A stretch of DNA of 64,000 nt, taken from Xanthomonas arboricola (GTDB lineage Bacteria; Pseudomonadota; Gammaproteobacteria; Xanthomonadales; Xanthomonadaceae). Made by a program: the position numbers and the translations under genes. The stretch's first letter is position 1. Each line of letters starts with the position of its first letter. Positions 39,902-48,796 of this stretch are shown here, piece after piece. The stretch lies in NCBI RefSeq assembly GCF_002940665.1, contig NZ_MIGY01000003.1, forward strand, positions 124,001-188,000, given 5' to 3'. Below the pieces are notes generated by a model. That model saw only the letters and a list, made by a program, of their open reading frames with translations. It searched no databases and was not told the DNA's origin.

Positions 39902-40876
39902 GTGATCCTCCACCTGCGGCGGGATTTCCGCCTCGGCATCGTCAAGATGCTGGGGCCGATCACCGCGCTGTTGCTTTGCCTTTATGCGGTGTACCTGGCC
40001 ATCACCGGTCAGGCGCTTGCCTGTCTCATCAGCGCATCGCTCGGTACGCTTGCGATATGGCGCGGCTGGAAAATGCGCGATGCCGAACGCACCGGCGCCG
40101 GCGGCGTGTGGCTGGCCTCCATCAATGTCGGCGGCTGCCTGGTGGCCTGCTGGGCCGGCGGCGATGGCGCCCTGCCCTGGTTGTTTCCGGTGCTGGCCAC
40201 CAATTACTTTCTGTGCGGTCCGCAACGCGCGGTGCTGCTGAGCCTGCCGCTGCTGGCGGCGCTGTTGCTGCTGCCAGGCCTGATCGTCAGTCCCGGCCAG
40301 GGCGTGTCGACGATCGTGGTGACGCTGGTGACGCTGGCGGTCGGGTATGCGTTTTCGCTGCGGATGCAGGACGACCGCGTGCATCTGGAAGAGCTGGCCT
40401 CGCTGGATGCACTGACCGGCCTGCCCAACCGGCGCATGCTCGAACGGGCGCTCACCCATCAGATCGACCGGCGCCAGCCGCACGAACGGCTCAACAGCCT
40501 GATCATTCTGGATCTGGACCATTTCAAGGAGGTCAATGATCTCTACGGACATGCCGCAGGCGATGCCGCGCTGTCGGATCTGGCCACCATCCTGCGCTTT
40601 GAAGTGCGCGAGCCGCACCAGGTGTTCCGCTTCGGCGGCGAAGAATTCGTGGTGCTGTTGCGTGCCGGCTCCCTGCAGGAACTGGAAGCGGCCACCGAAC
40701 GCCTGCGCAAGGTGATCCGCAACGGGCTACGCGGCCCGGGGGGACGGATCACGGTGTCGCTGGGCGCAGCGCGCCATGACGGCGAAACGCATTGGCAGGA
40801 CTGGTTTTCGCGTGCCGATGCCGCGTTGTACCTAGCCAAGAACGGTGGCCGCGACAGCGTGCGGGTGGCCGACTGA
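39902..40876 (+). CDS. Membrane-anchored diguanylate cyclase without an I-site
   Basis: 324 residues from a GTG at 39902. Five or six hydrophobic helices fill residues 15-155 (MLGPITALLLCLYAVYLA and onward), an integral membrane sensor of unknown type. The GGDEF domain at about 160-320 has DALTGLPNRRMLE, LDLDHFKEVNDLYGH and the catalytic loop FGGEEF. At the place of the RxxD inhibitory site it has REPH, so feedback control is probably lost. It lies 0.5 kb from the first cyclase, but the two differ in sensor design. Confidence 0.85.
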   Translation: MILHLRRDFRLGIVKMLGPITALLLCLYAVYLAITGQALACLISASLGTLAIWRGWKMRDAERTGAGGVWLASINVGGCLVACWAGGDGALPWLFPVLATNYFLCGPQRAVLLSLPLLAALLLLPGLIVSPGQGVSTIVVTLVTLAVGYAFSLRMQDDRVHLEELASLDALTGLPNRRMLERALTHQIDRRQPHERLNSLIILDLDHFKEVNDLYGHAAGDAALSDLATILRFEVREPHQVFRFGGEEFVVLLRAGSLQELEAATERLRKVIRNGLRGPGGRITVSLGAARHDGETHWQDWFSRADAALYLAKNGGRDSVRVAD

Positions 40877-40974
40877 GCGCGGTTCGTCGTGTGATCGCCC
40901 GGCGCCCAGCACACCGACTCGGTGCTTGAGCTCCAGGTGCCGTATCGGCTGACGACACCTCGGCGCAGCCGGAT

Positions 40975-41008
40975 GCCTGCGGGGCGACCTGACCGCCGCC
41001 CCGCAGGC
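40975..41008 (-). terminator. 12-bp hairpin after the efflux operon
   Basis: 40975-40986 pairs perfectly with 40997-41008 around a ten-base loop, just past the stop of the outer-membrane factor gene. There is no T-run on either strand. Confidence 0.5.
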
Positions 41009-41013
41009 CAGGC

Positions 41014-42438
41014 TTAGCGATTGAGCACTGCCACCGGTGCCGCAGGCGCTTCGCCCTGCTTCCAGCCGCCCAGCGCCTTGTATACACCGACCACGCCGAC
41101 ATTGACTGCTGCTTCAGCCTGCGCCAATGCATCGTCGGCGGCCAGCTGGGTGCGCTGCGCGTCCAGCAGGGTCAGGAAGTCCTCCGAGCCCTCACGGTAA
41201 CGGATCTGCGCCAGTTGTTCGGCACGCCGCGCCGCATTGGCCTGCTCCACCACGATCGCCAGCCGCGCCTGCTGGCGGCCGTAGCCGATCAAGGCGTTCT
41301 CGGTGTCTTCCAGCGCCAGCAACACGGTTTGCTGGTATTGCGCCAACGCACCGTCGGCCTGCGCCTTGCTGGCACGCAGGCGTGCACGCACGCTGCCGAA
41401 GTCGAATGCCGCCCAGCTGATCGACGGGGTGATCGACCAGGCCTTGCCGCTGCCCTCGGTCAGCCTGGCCGCGTCGCCGGACAGGAAGCCGACAAAGCCG
41501 CTGACGCTGATGCGCGGGAACAGATCCGCGGTGGCCACGCCGACCTGCGCGGTGGCCGCTGCCAGGCGACGTTCGGCGCTGCGCACGTCCGGGCGCTGAC
41601 GCAGCAATCCGGCGGTATCGCCCAGCGGCAACGCACGTGCGAACGCCGGCGTGGTGCGCGCCACCAGGGTGGCATCCAGGGTATCGGGTGCCTGGCCGAG
41701 CAACACCGCCAGGCGATGGCGGTACTGCGCTTCGGCGGTTTCCAGCAACGGAATGTCCGCCTCGATCGCCTTCAAGCGTGCCAGGCTGCTTTGCACATCC
41801 AGTTCGCTGCCGGCACCCAGGTCCCAACGCGTCTGCGTCAGCCGCTGGGTGTCGTGCAGGTTGGCCAGCGTGCGCTTGGACACCTCCAGCTGCTTTTGCG
41901 TGCCGCGCAACTCGAAGTAGTTGCGCGCCACTTCGGCAGCGACGGTGACCTGCACGTCGAGCAGGCCGGCCTGCTCGGCTTCCAGATCCGCACGCGCCGC
42001 TTCCGAGGCGCGCCGCTGACGGCCGAACAGATCCAGCTCCCAGGCCGCATCCAGGCCCAGGGTGGTCTGCTCGGTGAGGAAACGCTGGTTGCCGGCGATC
42101 ACCTGCTGTTGTTCGCGCCGATCGAAGCTGCCCTGCGCGGTGATGTGCGGGGCCTGGTCGAGACGACGCTCGACGAACACCGCGCGTGCCTGCTTGACGC
42201 GCGACACGGCGATGCGCAGATCGTGGTTGGCGAACAAGGCATCGCGCACCAGTTGTTCCAGCACCGGGTCGTCGAACTGCGACCACCAGTTACCGACCGG
42301 CGAGTCGCTGCTGAAGGCCGCATCCTGCGCGCCCTGCAATGTCACCGCGGCCGGCGGGTCGGGCCGGTAATCCGGCCCGACCGCGCAGCCGCTGAGCACC
42401 AGCGCGGCCAGTGCCAAGCTCAGAAGGTTTCTCACCAT
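41014..42438 (-). CDS. Efflux outer-membrane lipoprotein (OprM/OprN/NodT type)
   Basis: 474 residues with a lipoprotein signal peptide (ALVLSGC). The mature part has the RND outer-membrane factor pattern: PDYRPDPPAA, a first helical repeat, then LLGQAPDTLDATLV, the RPDVRSAERRLAAATAQVGVATADLFPRI signature in pieces, and a second helical repeat. It forms the exit duct of the pump encoded upstream in the same operon. Its start overlaps the end of the preceding dehydrogenase gene by seven bases. Confidence 0.9.
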   Translation of the reverse strand: MVRNLLSLALAALVLSGCAVGPDYRPDPPAAVTLQGAQDAAFSSDSPVGNWWSQFDDPVLEQLVRDALFANHDLRIAVSRVKQARAVFVERRLDQAPHITAQGSFDRREQQQVIAGNQRFLTEQTTLGLDAAWELDLFGRQRRASEAARADLEAEQAGLLDVQVTVAAEVARNYFELRGTQKQLEVSKRTLANLHDTQRLTQTRWDLGAGSELDVQSSLARLKAIEADIPLLETAEAQYRHRLAVLLGQAPDTLDATLVARTTPAFARALPLGDTAGLLRQRPDVRSAERRLAAATAQVGVATADLFPRISVSGFVGFLSGDAARLTEGSGKAWSITPSISWAAFDFGSVRARLRASKAQADGALAQYQQTVLLALEDTENALIGYGRQQARLAIVVEQANAARRAEQLAQIRYREGSEDFLTLLDAQRTQLAADDALAQAEAAVNVGVVGVYKALGGWKQGEAPAAPVAVLNR

Positions 42439-43163
42439 GGCAACACGTCTCCCAGATGCGTAAAACTGCCGGTGGCGCCGTGCGCGTCGAGCAGTGCCAT
42501 CTGCACGCTGCTGTGCGCGCCCTGCTCCACCTCGATCTCGCCGCCGCCACCGTTCATGTCGGTTTTGACGTAGCCCGGATGCACGGTGTTGACCTTGATG
42601 GCGGTGTCGCGCAACTCATGGGCCAGGTGCACCGTCCAGCTGTTGACCGCGCTCTTGGAGGCGTCGTAGGCGGGTATCTTGAAGTCGTAGATCGGCGAAC
42701 CGGGCTGGGTATGCAGGGTCAGCGAGCCGAGCATGCTGGACACATTGACGATGCGCCCGGCCAGCGAGCGACGCAGCAGCGGCAGGAATGCCTTGGTGAC
42801 GCTGACGACCGCGAACAGGTTGGTGTCGAAGGTGCGCTTCCACACCTCCAGGCTCTGTTGCGACGGCGTGCGCTGCATGTCCTCGATCATGATGCCGGCG
42901 TTGTTGATGAGGATGTCCAGGTGGCCATGGCGCTGTTCCACCGTGCCGACCGCCGCGGCGATGCTGATGTCGTCGTTGACGTCGAGCTGGATGGCCTCCA
43001 CCGGCAGGCCGTCGGCCTGCAGCTTGAGTGCGGCGGCGACGGCATCGTCGCGCTTGCGCCCGGCCAGCAGCGTATGCACGCCGGCCTGGGCCAGTTGCCG
43101 AACGGTTTCCAGGCCGATGCCGCGGGTGGCGCCGGTGACCAATGCGATCTTGTGGTTGCTCAT
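42432..43163 (-). CDS. Short-chain dehydrogenase/reductase embedded in the pump operon
   Basis: 243 residues of a classical SDR. The cofactor motif is TGATRGIG near 10-17, the NNAG motif is at INNAGIM, and the catalytic residues appear as the SSMLGS serine and the YDASK Tyr-x-x-x-Lys. The AGRKRDD segment after the second strand suggests NADPH preference. The ATG at 43163 begins MSNHKIALVTG. The gene lies between the RND permease and the outer-membrane factor and overlaps the latter, so it is made together with the pump. The substrate is unknown; detoxification of a reactive carbonyl compound would fit. Confidence 0.88.
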   Translation of the reverse strand: MSNHKIALVTGATRGIGLETVRQLAQAGVHTLLAGRKRDDAVAAALKLQADGLPVEAIQLDVNDDISIAAAVGTVEQRHGHLDILINNAGIMIEDMQRTPSQQSLEVWKRTFDTNLFAVVSVTKAFLPLLRRSLAGRIVNVSSMLGSLTLHTQPGSPIYDFKIPAYDASKSAVNSWTVHLAHELRDTAIKVNTVHPGYVKTDMNGGGGEIEVEQGAHSSVQMALLDAHGATGSFTHLGDVLPW

Positions 43164-43183
43164 TTCAATGTCCTTCAACTGCG

Positions 43184-43200
43184 AATGGGGATTGGGGACG
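43184..43200. repeat. Single G-rich intergenic repeat unit
   Basis: A short GGGGATTGGGGA unit between the permease and dehydrogenase genes belongs to the same repeat family as those at 8544 and 31182, but here it is alone. Confidence 0.4.
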
Positions 43201-43206
43201 ACGCAC

Positions 43207-46200
43207 TCACGCCTTGACGTGATCGTGCGCAACAGTGGCCGGTGCAGCGGGTTCGCGACGGGTGACCCACTTGCGCAGCGCCACGTAGAACACCGGGGTC
43301 AGGAACAGGCCGAACAGGGTCACACCGAGCATGCCGGCGAACACGGTGATACCGGTGACCGAGCGCACTTCGGCGCCGGCGCCGTGACCGAACACCAGCG
43401 GCACGGTGCCGGCGATGAAGGCGATGGAGGTCATCACGATCGGACGCAGACGCAGGCGGCAGGCTTCCAGCGCGGCGTCGACGATGCCCTTGCCATGCAT
43501 TTCGAGTTCGCGGGCGAATTCCACGATCAGGATCGCGTTCTTGCACGCCAGGCCCATCAGCACCACCAGACCCACCTGCACGAACACGTTGTTGTCACCG
43601 CCGGTGAGCCACACGCCGAACAACGCCGACAGCAAGGTCATCGGCACGATCAGGATCACCGCCAGCGGCAGCGTCCAGCTTTCGTACAGCGCAGCCAGCA
43701 CCAGGAACGCCAGCAACACCGCCATCGGGAACACGATCAGCGCCGAATTGCCCTGGGTGGATTGCTGATAGCTCAGATCGGTCCACTCGATGTTCATGCC
43801 GTTTGGCAGCACCTGCGGCGCCATGCCGGCCAGCGTCTGCATCGCCTGGGTGGAGGAGAGCACGCGCGGGTCCGCTTCACCGATCAGATCGGCGGCCGGG
43901 TAGCCGTTGTAACGGATCACCGGATCCGGGCCGTAGGTCTGACCCAGCGTGACCATGCTGCCGATCGGCACCATCTGCCCGCGATCGTTGCGGGTGCGCA
44001 GGTTGGCGATGTCTTCGACGCTGTCGCGGAACTGTCCATCGGCCTGGGCGATCACCTGATAGGTGCGACCGAAGCGATTGAAGTCGTTGATGTAGGACGA
44101 ACCCAGATAGGTCTGCAACGTGTCGAACAGGTTGGTCAGCGGCACGCCCTGTGCCTTGGCCTTGTCGCGATCGACCTTGGCATCGAGCTGCGGCACATTG
44201 GCCTGATACGTGCCGATCGGGAACTGCATGCCCGGCGTCTGCGAGATCGCACCGGACATCGCATTGACCGCACTCTGCAACTGGCCATAGCCCAGGCCGG
44301 CGCGGTCCTGGATGTACAGCGAGTAGCCCGAGCCCTGCCCCAGGCCCAGGATCGGCGGCGGCATGAACGCAAACGCAAAGCCCTGCTGGATCTGGCTGAT
44401 GCGCGCGTTGATCTCCGCATTGATCTGCGCGGCAGTGCGGCTGCGCTGGCTGAACGGTTTGAGCGTCAGGAACACCGTGCCGGTATTGGGCGTGTTGGTG
44501 AACTGCAATGGGTTCAGGCCCGGGAACGCAATTGCGTGGTCCACGCCTTCGGTCTGCAACGCGATCTGGGTGATCTGACGGATCACGTCGTTGGTGCGTT
44601 CCAGCGAGGCCCCTTCCGGCAGTTTGGTACCGGCAATCAGGTACAGCTTGTCCTGGGTCGGAATGAAGCCGCCCGGCACCACCTTAAACATGAAACCGGT
44701 GACCACCAGCAGCAGCACATACACCATGAACACCGCACCGCGCTTGCCCAACGCACGCGATACCGCACCCTGGTACTTGTTCGAACTGGTATTGAAGAAA
44801 CGATTGAACGGACGGAACAGCCAGCCGAACAAGCGATCGATCAACCGCGACGGGCCATCCTTCGGTGCGTCGTGCGGCTTGAGCAGCATGGCGGCCAGTG
44901 CCGGCGACAAGGTCAGCGAATTGATCGCCGAAATCACCGTGGAAATGGCGATGGTCACCGCGAACTGCTTGTAGAACTGGCCGGTCACGCCCGACAGGAA
45001 GGCCATCGGCACGAACACCGCGCACAGCACCAGCGCAATGGCGATGATCGGCCCGGACACCTCGCGCATCGCCTGATGCGCCGCGGCCAACGGGGCCAGC
45101 CCTTCTTCGATGTTGCGCTCGACGTTTTCCACCACCACGATCGCGTCGTCGACCACGATGCCGATCGCCAGCACCAGCCCGAACAGGCTCAGCGTGTTGA
45201 TCGAAAAACCCAGCAGGTACAGCGCGGCAAACGTACCGACCACCGACACCGGCACCGCCAGCAACGGAATGATCGAGGCGCGCCAGGTCTGCAGGAACAG
45301 GATCACCACCAGCACCACCAGCAGCACCGCTTCCAGCAGCGTGTGCACCACCGCGCTGATCGAGTCGCGCACGAACACGGTCGGGTCATACGCAGCCGAC
45401 CACGCCATGTCCTGCGGAAACTGCTTTTCCAGCTCGGCCATCTTGGCGCGCACCGCATCGGACAATTCGATCGCGTTGGCGCCGGGCGACTGGAACACGC
45501 CCATGCCGACCGCGTTCTTGTTGTCCAGCTGCGAGCGCAAGGTGTAGTTGCCCGCGCCCAGTTCCAGACGCGCCACATCCGACAGCCGCACGATCTCGCC
45601 GCTGTTGCCGCTGCGAATCACGATATTGCCGAATTCTTCTTCGGTGGTCAGGCGGCCCTGCGCATTGATCGACAGCAGGAAGTCGCTCTTGTTGGGCATC
45701 GGCTCGGCACCGAGCTGGCCGGCGGAAACCTGCACGTTCTGCTCGCGGATGGCTGCGACCACGTCGCTGGCGGTCAGCCCGCGCGCGGCGACCTTGTCAG
45801 GATCCAGCCAGATGCGCATCGCGTAATCGCCCGCACCGAAGATCTGGATCTGGCCCACACCCGGCAGGCGCGACAGTTCGTCCTTGACCTTCAAGGTGGC
45901 GTAGTTGCTCAGGTACAGCGAGTCGTACTTGCCCTTGGGCGAGGTCAGATGCACCACCATGGTCAGCGTCGGCGACTGCTTCTGGGTGGTCACGCCCTGG
46001 CGCCGCACGTCCTCGGGCAGGCGCGCCTGCGCCTGACTGACGCGGTTCTGCACCTGCACCTGCGCCTGGTCCGGATCGGTGCCCGGCTTGAAGGTCACGG
46101 TGACCACCAGCACGCCATCGGAGCCGGCGACCGACTTCATGTACATCATGTCTTCCACGCCGTTGATCGCTTCCTCAAGCGGCGTGGCGACGGTCTCGGC

Positions 46201-46377
46201 GATGACCTTGGGATTGGCGCCCGGATACACCGCACGCACCTGCACGCTCGGCGGCACCACTTCCGGGTACTCGCTGATGGGCAGCAGCGGCATGGCGATC
46301 AGGCCGGCAGCGAAGATGATGATCGACAGCACCGCGGCAAAGATCGGCCGGTCGATGAAAAAACGGGAAAAGTCCAT
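43207..46377 (-). CDS. RND multidrug efflux permease (HAE-1, MexF-like)
   Basis: 1056 residues of an inner-membrane proton-driven efflux pump. It starts MDFSRFFIDRPIFAAVLS, followed by LPISEYPEVVPPSV and ANPKVIAETVATPLEEAI. The proton-relay segment GIVVDDAIVVVENVER is in the first membrane bundle, and a second bundle ends at the C-terminus (FGLFLTPVFYVALRKW). Two large periplasmic loops cover about 35-335 and 560-870. The sequence looks closer to MexF than to AcrB. It should work with the adaptor upstream and the outer-membrane factor downstream. The longer open frame upstream is not used. Confidence 0.94.
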   Translation of the reverse strand: MDFSRFFIDRPIFAAVLSIIIFAAGLIAMPLLPISEYPEVVPPSVQVRAVYPGANPKVIAETVATPLEEAINGVEDMMYMKSVAGSDGVLVVTVTFKPGTDPDQAQVQVQNRVSQAQARLPEDVRRQGVTTQKQSPTLTMVVHLTSPKGKYDSLYLSNYATLKVKDELSRLPGVGQIQIFGAGDYAMRIWLDPDKVAARGLTASDVVAAIREQNVQVSAGQLGAEPMPNKSDFLLSINAQGRLTTEEEFGNIVIRSGNSGEIVRLSDVARLELGAGNYTLRSQLDNKNAVGMGVFQSPGANAIELSDAVRAKMAELEKQFPQDMAWSAAYDPTVFVRDSISAVVHTLLEAVLLVVLVVILFLQTWRASIIPLLAVPVSVVGTFAALYLLGFSINTLSLFGLVLAIGIVVDDAIVVVENVERNIEEGLAPLAAAHQAMREVSGPIIAIALVLCAVFVPMAFLSGVTGQFYKQFAVTIAISTVISAINSLTLSPALAAMLLKPHDAPKDGPSRLIDRLFGWLFRPFNRFFNTSSNKYQGAVSRALGKRGAVFMVYVLLLVVTGFMFKVVPGGFIPTQDKLYLIAGTKLPEGASLERTNDVIRQITQIALQTEGVDHAIAFPGLNPLQFTNTPNTGTVFLTLKPFSQRSRTAAQINAEINARISQIQQGFAFAFMPPPILGLGQGSGYSLYIQDRAGLGYGQLQSAVNAMSGAISQTPGMQFPIGTYQANVPQLDAKVDRDKAKAQGVPLTNLFDTLQTYLGSSYINDFNRFGRTYQVIAQADGQFRDSVEDIANLRTRNDRGQMVPIGSMVTLGQTYGPDPVIRYNGYPAADLIGEADPRVLSSTQAMQTLAGMAPQVLPNGMNIEWTDLSYQQSTQGNSALIVFPMAVLLAFLVLAALYESWTLPLAVILIVPMTLLSALFGVWLTGGDNNVFVQVGLVVLMGLACKNAILIVEFARELEMHGKGIVDAALEACRLRLRPIVMTSIAFIAGTVPLVFGHGAGAEVRSVTGITVFAGMLGVTLFGLFLTPVFYVALRKWVTRREPAAPATVAHDHVKA

Positions 46378-46482
46378 TGGGATGGTCCTGAAAGAGGTTG
46401 CCGCCGGGTGGCGGCGCGGCACGGCGGCCCCGAACCGGCCTTGTTTCAAGGCCGGTGGTCACGGGCGCGATGCAGCGATGAA

Positions 46483-47673
46483 TCAGTTCGACGCGGTGCG
46501 CTTGTCCGGCGCCGTGGTCATGGCAACCGGCTTGGCATCGACCGGCATGCCAGGCATGAAGATCTTCTGCACGCCATCGACCACCACCCGGTCGCCGGCA
46601 GCCAGTCCCTTGCGCACGATGCGCAAGCCGTCGGCATTGCGGCCAAGCTCGATGTCGCGCCGCTGCGCCTTGCCGTCCTTGTCGACCACGTACACGTACT
46701 TGCGGTCCTGATCGGTCAGCACGGCCTTTTCGTCGACCAGCATGGCCTTGAACTGGCCGCTGCCCAGCAGCTGCACATGCGCGTACAGGCCCGGCGTGAA
46801 CTGGCGCTGCGCGTTGTCCAGCACCGCGCGCACGCGGATGGTGCCGGTGCTGCGGGTCACCTGGTTATCCAGGAAATCCACGCGCCCGGTGTGCGGGAAC
46901 CCCTGCTCGCCGACCAGGCCGATGCGCACCGGCAACTCGCCGCCGCGCGCATCCGGGCGCTCGCCGTTGCGCGCCATCTGCGCGTAACGCAGGAAGGTGC
47001 CTTCGTCGGCGTCGAAGTACACGAATACCTTGTCCAGCGACACCAGCGTGGTCAGCACGCTGGCGCTGTCGCTGGCGGTGACCAGATTACCGGCGGTGAC
47101 CATCGCACGTCCGGCGCGGCCATCGATCGGCGCACGCACGCGGGTCCAGTCCAGATTGAGCTTGGCGGTATCCAGCGCGGCCTGCGCGGCCAGCAGATCG
47201 GCATCGGCCTGATCGGCGGCAGCGCGACGCTGCTCCCAGGTTTCGGTCGAGATGGCCTGCTGGTCGGACAATTTGCGGGCGCGTGCCGCTTCGCTGCGGG
47301 CCAGCGTGGACTGCGTGCGTGCACGCACCAGCGCTGCGTTGGCGCGTGCGAATTCGGCACGGTAGCTGCGGTCGTCGATGCTGAAGAGCACATCGCCCTT
47401 CTTCACTTCGGCACCTTCGACGTAGTTGACCTTGTCGATGTAGCCGGACACGCGCGGGCGCAGTTCGACGCTTTCCACCGGCTCGATGCGGCCGCTGAAT
47501 TCGTCCCACTGGCTGATCTCCTTCAGCAACACCGGGGCGACGCTGACGCTGGGCGGCGGCGGCGCGCCGGTCTCGGCAGTCTTGCTGCCGCAACCGGCCA
47601 GCACAACCGCGAGTACGGCGCCCGTCAATACAGTACGCAAGGGAAAACGGAACGGGGTGGCGTTCGGGGTCAT
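46483..47673 (-). CDS. RND efflux periplasmic adaptor (MexE-like)
   Basis: 396 residues with a lipoprotein signal (VLAGC). Adaptor domains in order: the N-terminal lipoyl half (ELRPRVSGYIDKVNYVEGAEVKKGDVLFSID), a coiled-coil hairpin at about 105-165, the second lipoyl half (LDWTRVRAPIDGRAGR), a beta-barrel and a membrane-proximal domain. The ISQWDEFSGRIEPVE segment is typical of MexE-type proteins. The start overlaps the stop of the upstream dehydrogenase by four bases. It links the permease to the outer-membrane factor. Confidence 0.93.
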   Translation of the reverse strand: MTPNATPFRFPLRTVLTGAVLAVVLAGCGSKTAETGAPPPPSVSVAPVLLKEISQWDEFSGRIEPVESVELRPRVSGYIDKVNYVEGAEVKKGDVLFSIDDRSYRAEFARANAALVRARTQSTLARSEAARARKLSDQQAISTETWEQRRAAADQADADLLAAQAALDTAKLNLDWTRVRAPIDGRAGRAMVTAGNLVTASDSASVLTTLVSLDKVFVYFDADEGTFLRYAQMARNGERPDARGGELPVRIGLVGEQGFPHTGRVDFLDNQVTRSTGTIRVRAVLDNAQRQFTPGLYAHVQLLGSGQFKAMLVDEKAVLTDQDRKYVYVVDKDGKAQRRDIELGRNADGLRIVRKGLAAGDRVVVDGVQKIFMPGMPVDAKPVAMTTAPDKRTASN

Positions 47674-48443
47674 GGGGAAATCTCTCGGGTGGGGATGGGG
47701 AAATGCAGACCGGCGAGCCGGTCGGCCGATGGAGCGGCGTGCAGGCGACGGCTGACGGTCACGATGGCTTGCCCGGGCTGGCCAGGCCCGGCGATCAGCG
47801 AGACCGCGGCACGGCCGACATCCACGGCGCGGATCCATTCCGGACACGCGTCCTTGGCACGGCCCGGCGTGCACACCGGCTGCTCGACCGACAGCAGGTG
47901 TACGCGGATACCGAGCGGCTTGGCTTCCTCGTGCAGGACCTGGGCGAGCATGCGGGTGGCGGCGGCGGCAATCGAGGTGTCGCCGTGCGCGGCCCAGGCA
48001 CGCAGCGCGCAGGGGCTGCCCAGCAGCAGGTAGCGCCCGCCGCCATCGGCTTCGGCCAGCAGCGGCAGCAGATGCCGCGCGGCCGCCAGGTGCGGCAGCA
48101 CATCGCGCTCGAGGCGGCGACGCAGCGCAGCGACCGGGCGATCAAGCAGGCGGCCGGCCTTGAGCGGGCTGCCCACGCTGGCGATCACCGCCCCCAGCGG
48201 ACGCGGGCGCTGGGCCAGTTCGCTGGCCAGCGCCTGCGCCGAAGCGTCGTCGGCCACCGACCCCTGCAAGGTCTCCAGCAGCGGTGTATTGCCATGCTGC
48301 ACGCGCAGCGTGTCGAGCTTGGCGGCATCGCGTCCAATCACCAGCACCGGCATCCCGGCATCGAGCAAGGCGGCGACGATGCCGGCGCCGACATTGCCCG
48401 CGCCGCCAATGACGGCCGTCTCGGATTGGACCATCCCGGTCAT
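47670..48443 (-). CDS. Short-chain dehydrogenase/reductase, first gene of the pump operon
   Basis: 257 residues with a Rossmann nucleotide-binding start (TAVIGGAGNVGAGIVAALLDAG) and SDR layout. The catalytic SYK triad is poorly conserved: LLGSPCALRAW stands where S and Y are expected. It may therefore be a sensor-like or altered reductase. It begins the operon and overlaps the adaptor gene by four bases. The oxidoreductase MexS next to MexEF-OprN in Pseudomonas is a loose parallel, but it belongs to another family. Confidence 0.75.
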   Translation of the reverse strand: MTGMVQSETAVIGGAGNVGAGIVAALLDAGMPVLVIGRDAAKLDTLRVQHGNTPLLETLQGSVADDASAQALASELAQRPRPLGAVIASVGSPLKAGRLLDRPVAALRRRLERDVLPHLAAARHLLPLLAEADGGGRYLLLGSPCALRAWAAHGDTSIAAAATRMLAQVLHEEAKPLGIRVHLLSVEQPVCTPGRAKDACPEWIRAVDVGRAAVSLIAGPGQPGQAIVTVSRRLHAAPSADRLAGLHFPIPTREISP

Positions 48444-48796
48444 GGGACTTTCACTCCCGACATCGGGACAATTCCGCGCTGCGCCAGACGCGCCGACAGT
48501 CCAGTCCGCTGCGCCGGCGCGCCGCCGGCCTGACGCCGGGGCGATGCCGAAAAAGCGCGCGAAACACCGGCACGCGGACCTCTCGCCGTGGAAACCACTG
48601 GATCGAAGGCACCTTCGATGGCGCTACGCGATGTCGACGACAAGCCGAAAACATTGCACAACCACATGGCCGTGCTCCTGCATGGAGGGGATGCCGCATA
48701 AGTTAGGCCCCAAACCAGCACTTGATTAGTCCGGATTTAGGGGAATAATCGTCCCGTAAGCGGTCTAATCCCTCCTGACCCTCGGAAGGCAGTCCC
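48444..48796. promoter_or_regulatory. Divergent control region between the pump operon and its LysR regulator
   Basis: About 350 bases between two divergent starts. It holds AT-richer segments near 48715-48755 (with T-N11-A-like spacing typical of LysR sites) and a GGAAGG ribosome site before the regulator at 48785-48790. No gene was recognised in it. Confidence 0.45.

Noticed and set aside
42733..48033. A very long open frame (1766 codons) on the plus strand
   Set aside because: It lies antisense to the RND pump genes, and its translation is His/Gln/Arg-rich low complexity, as expected for the shadow frame of GC-rich coding DNA. The minus-strand proteins there are clear family members.
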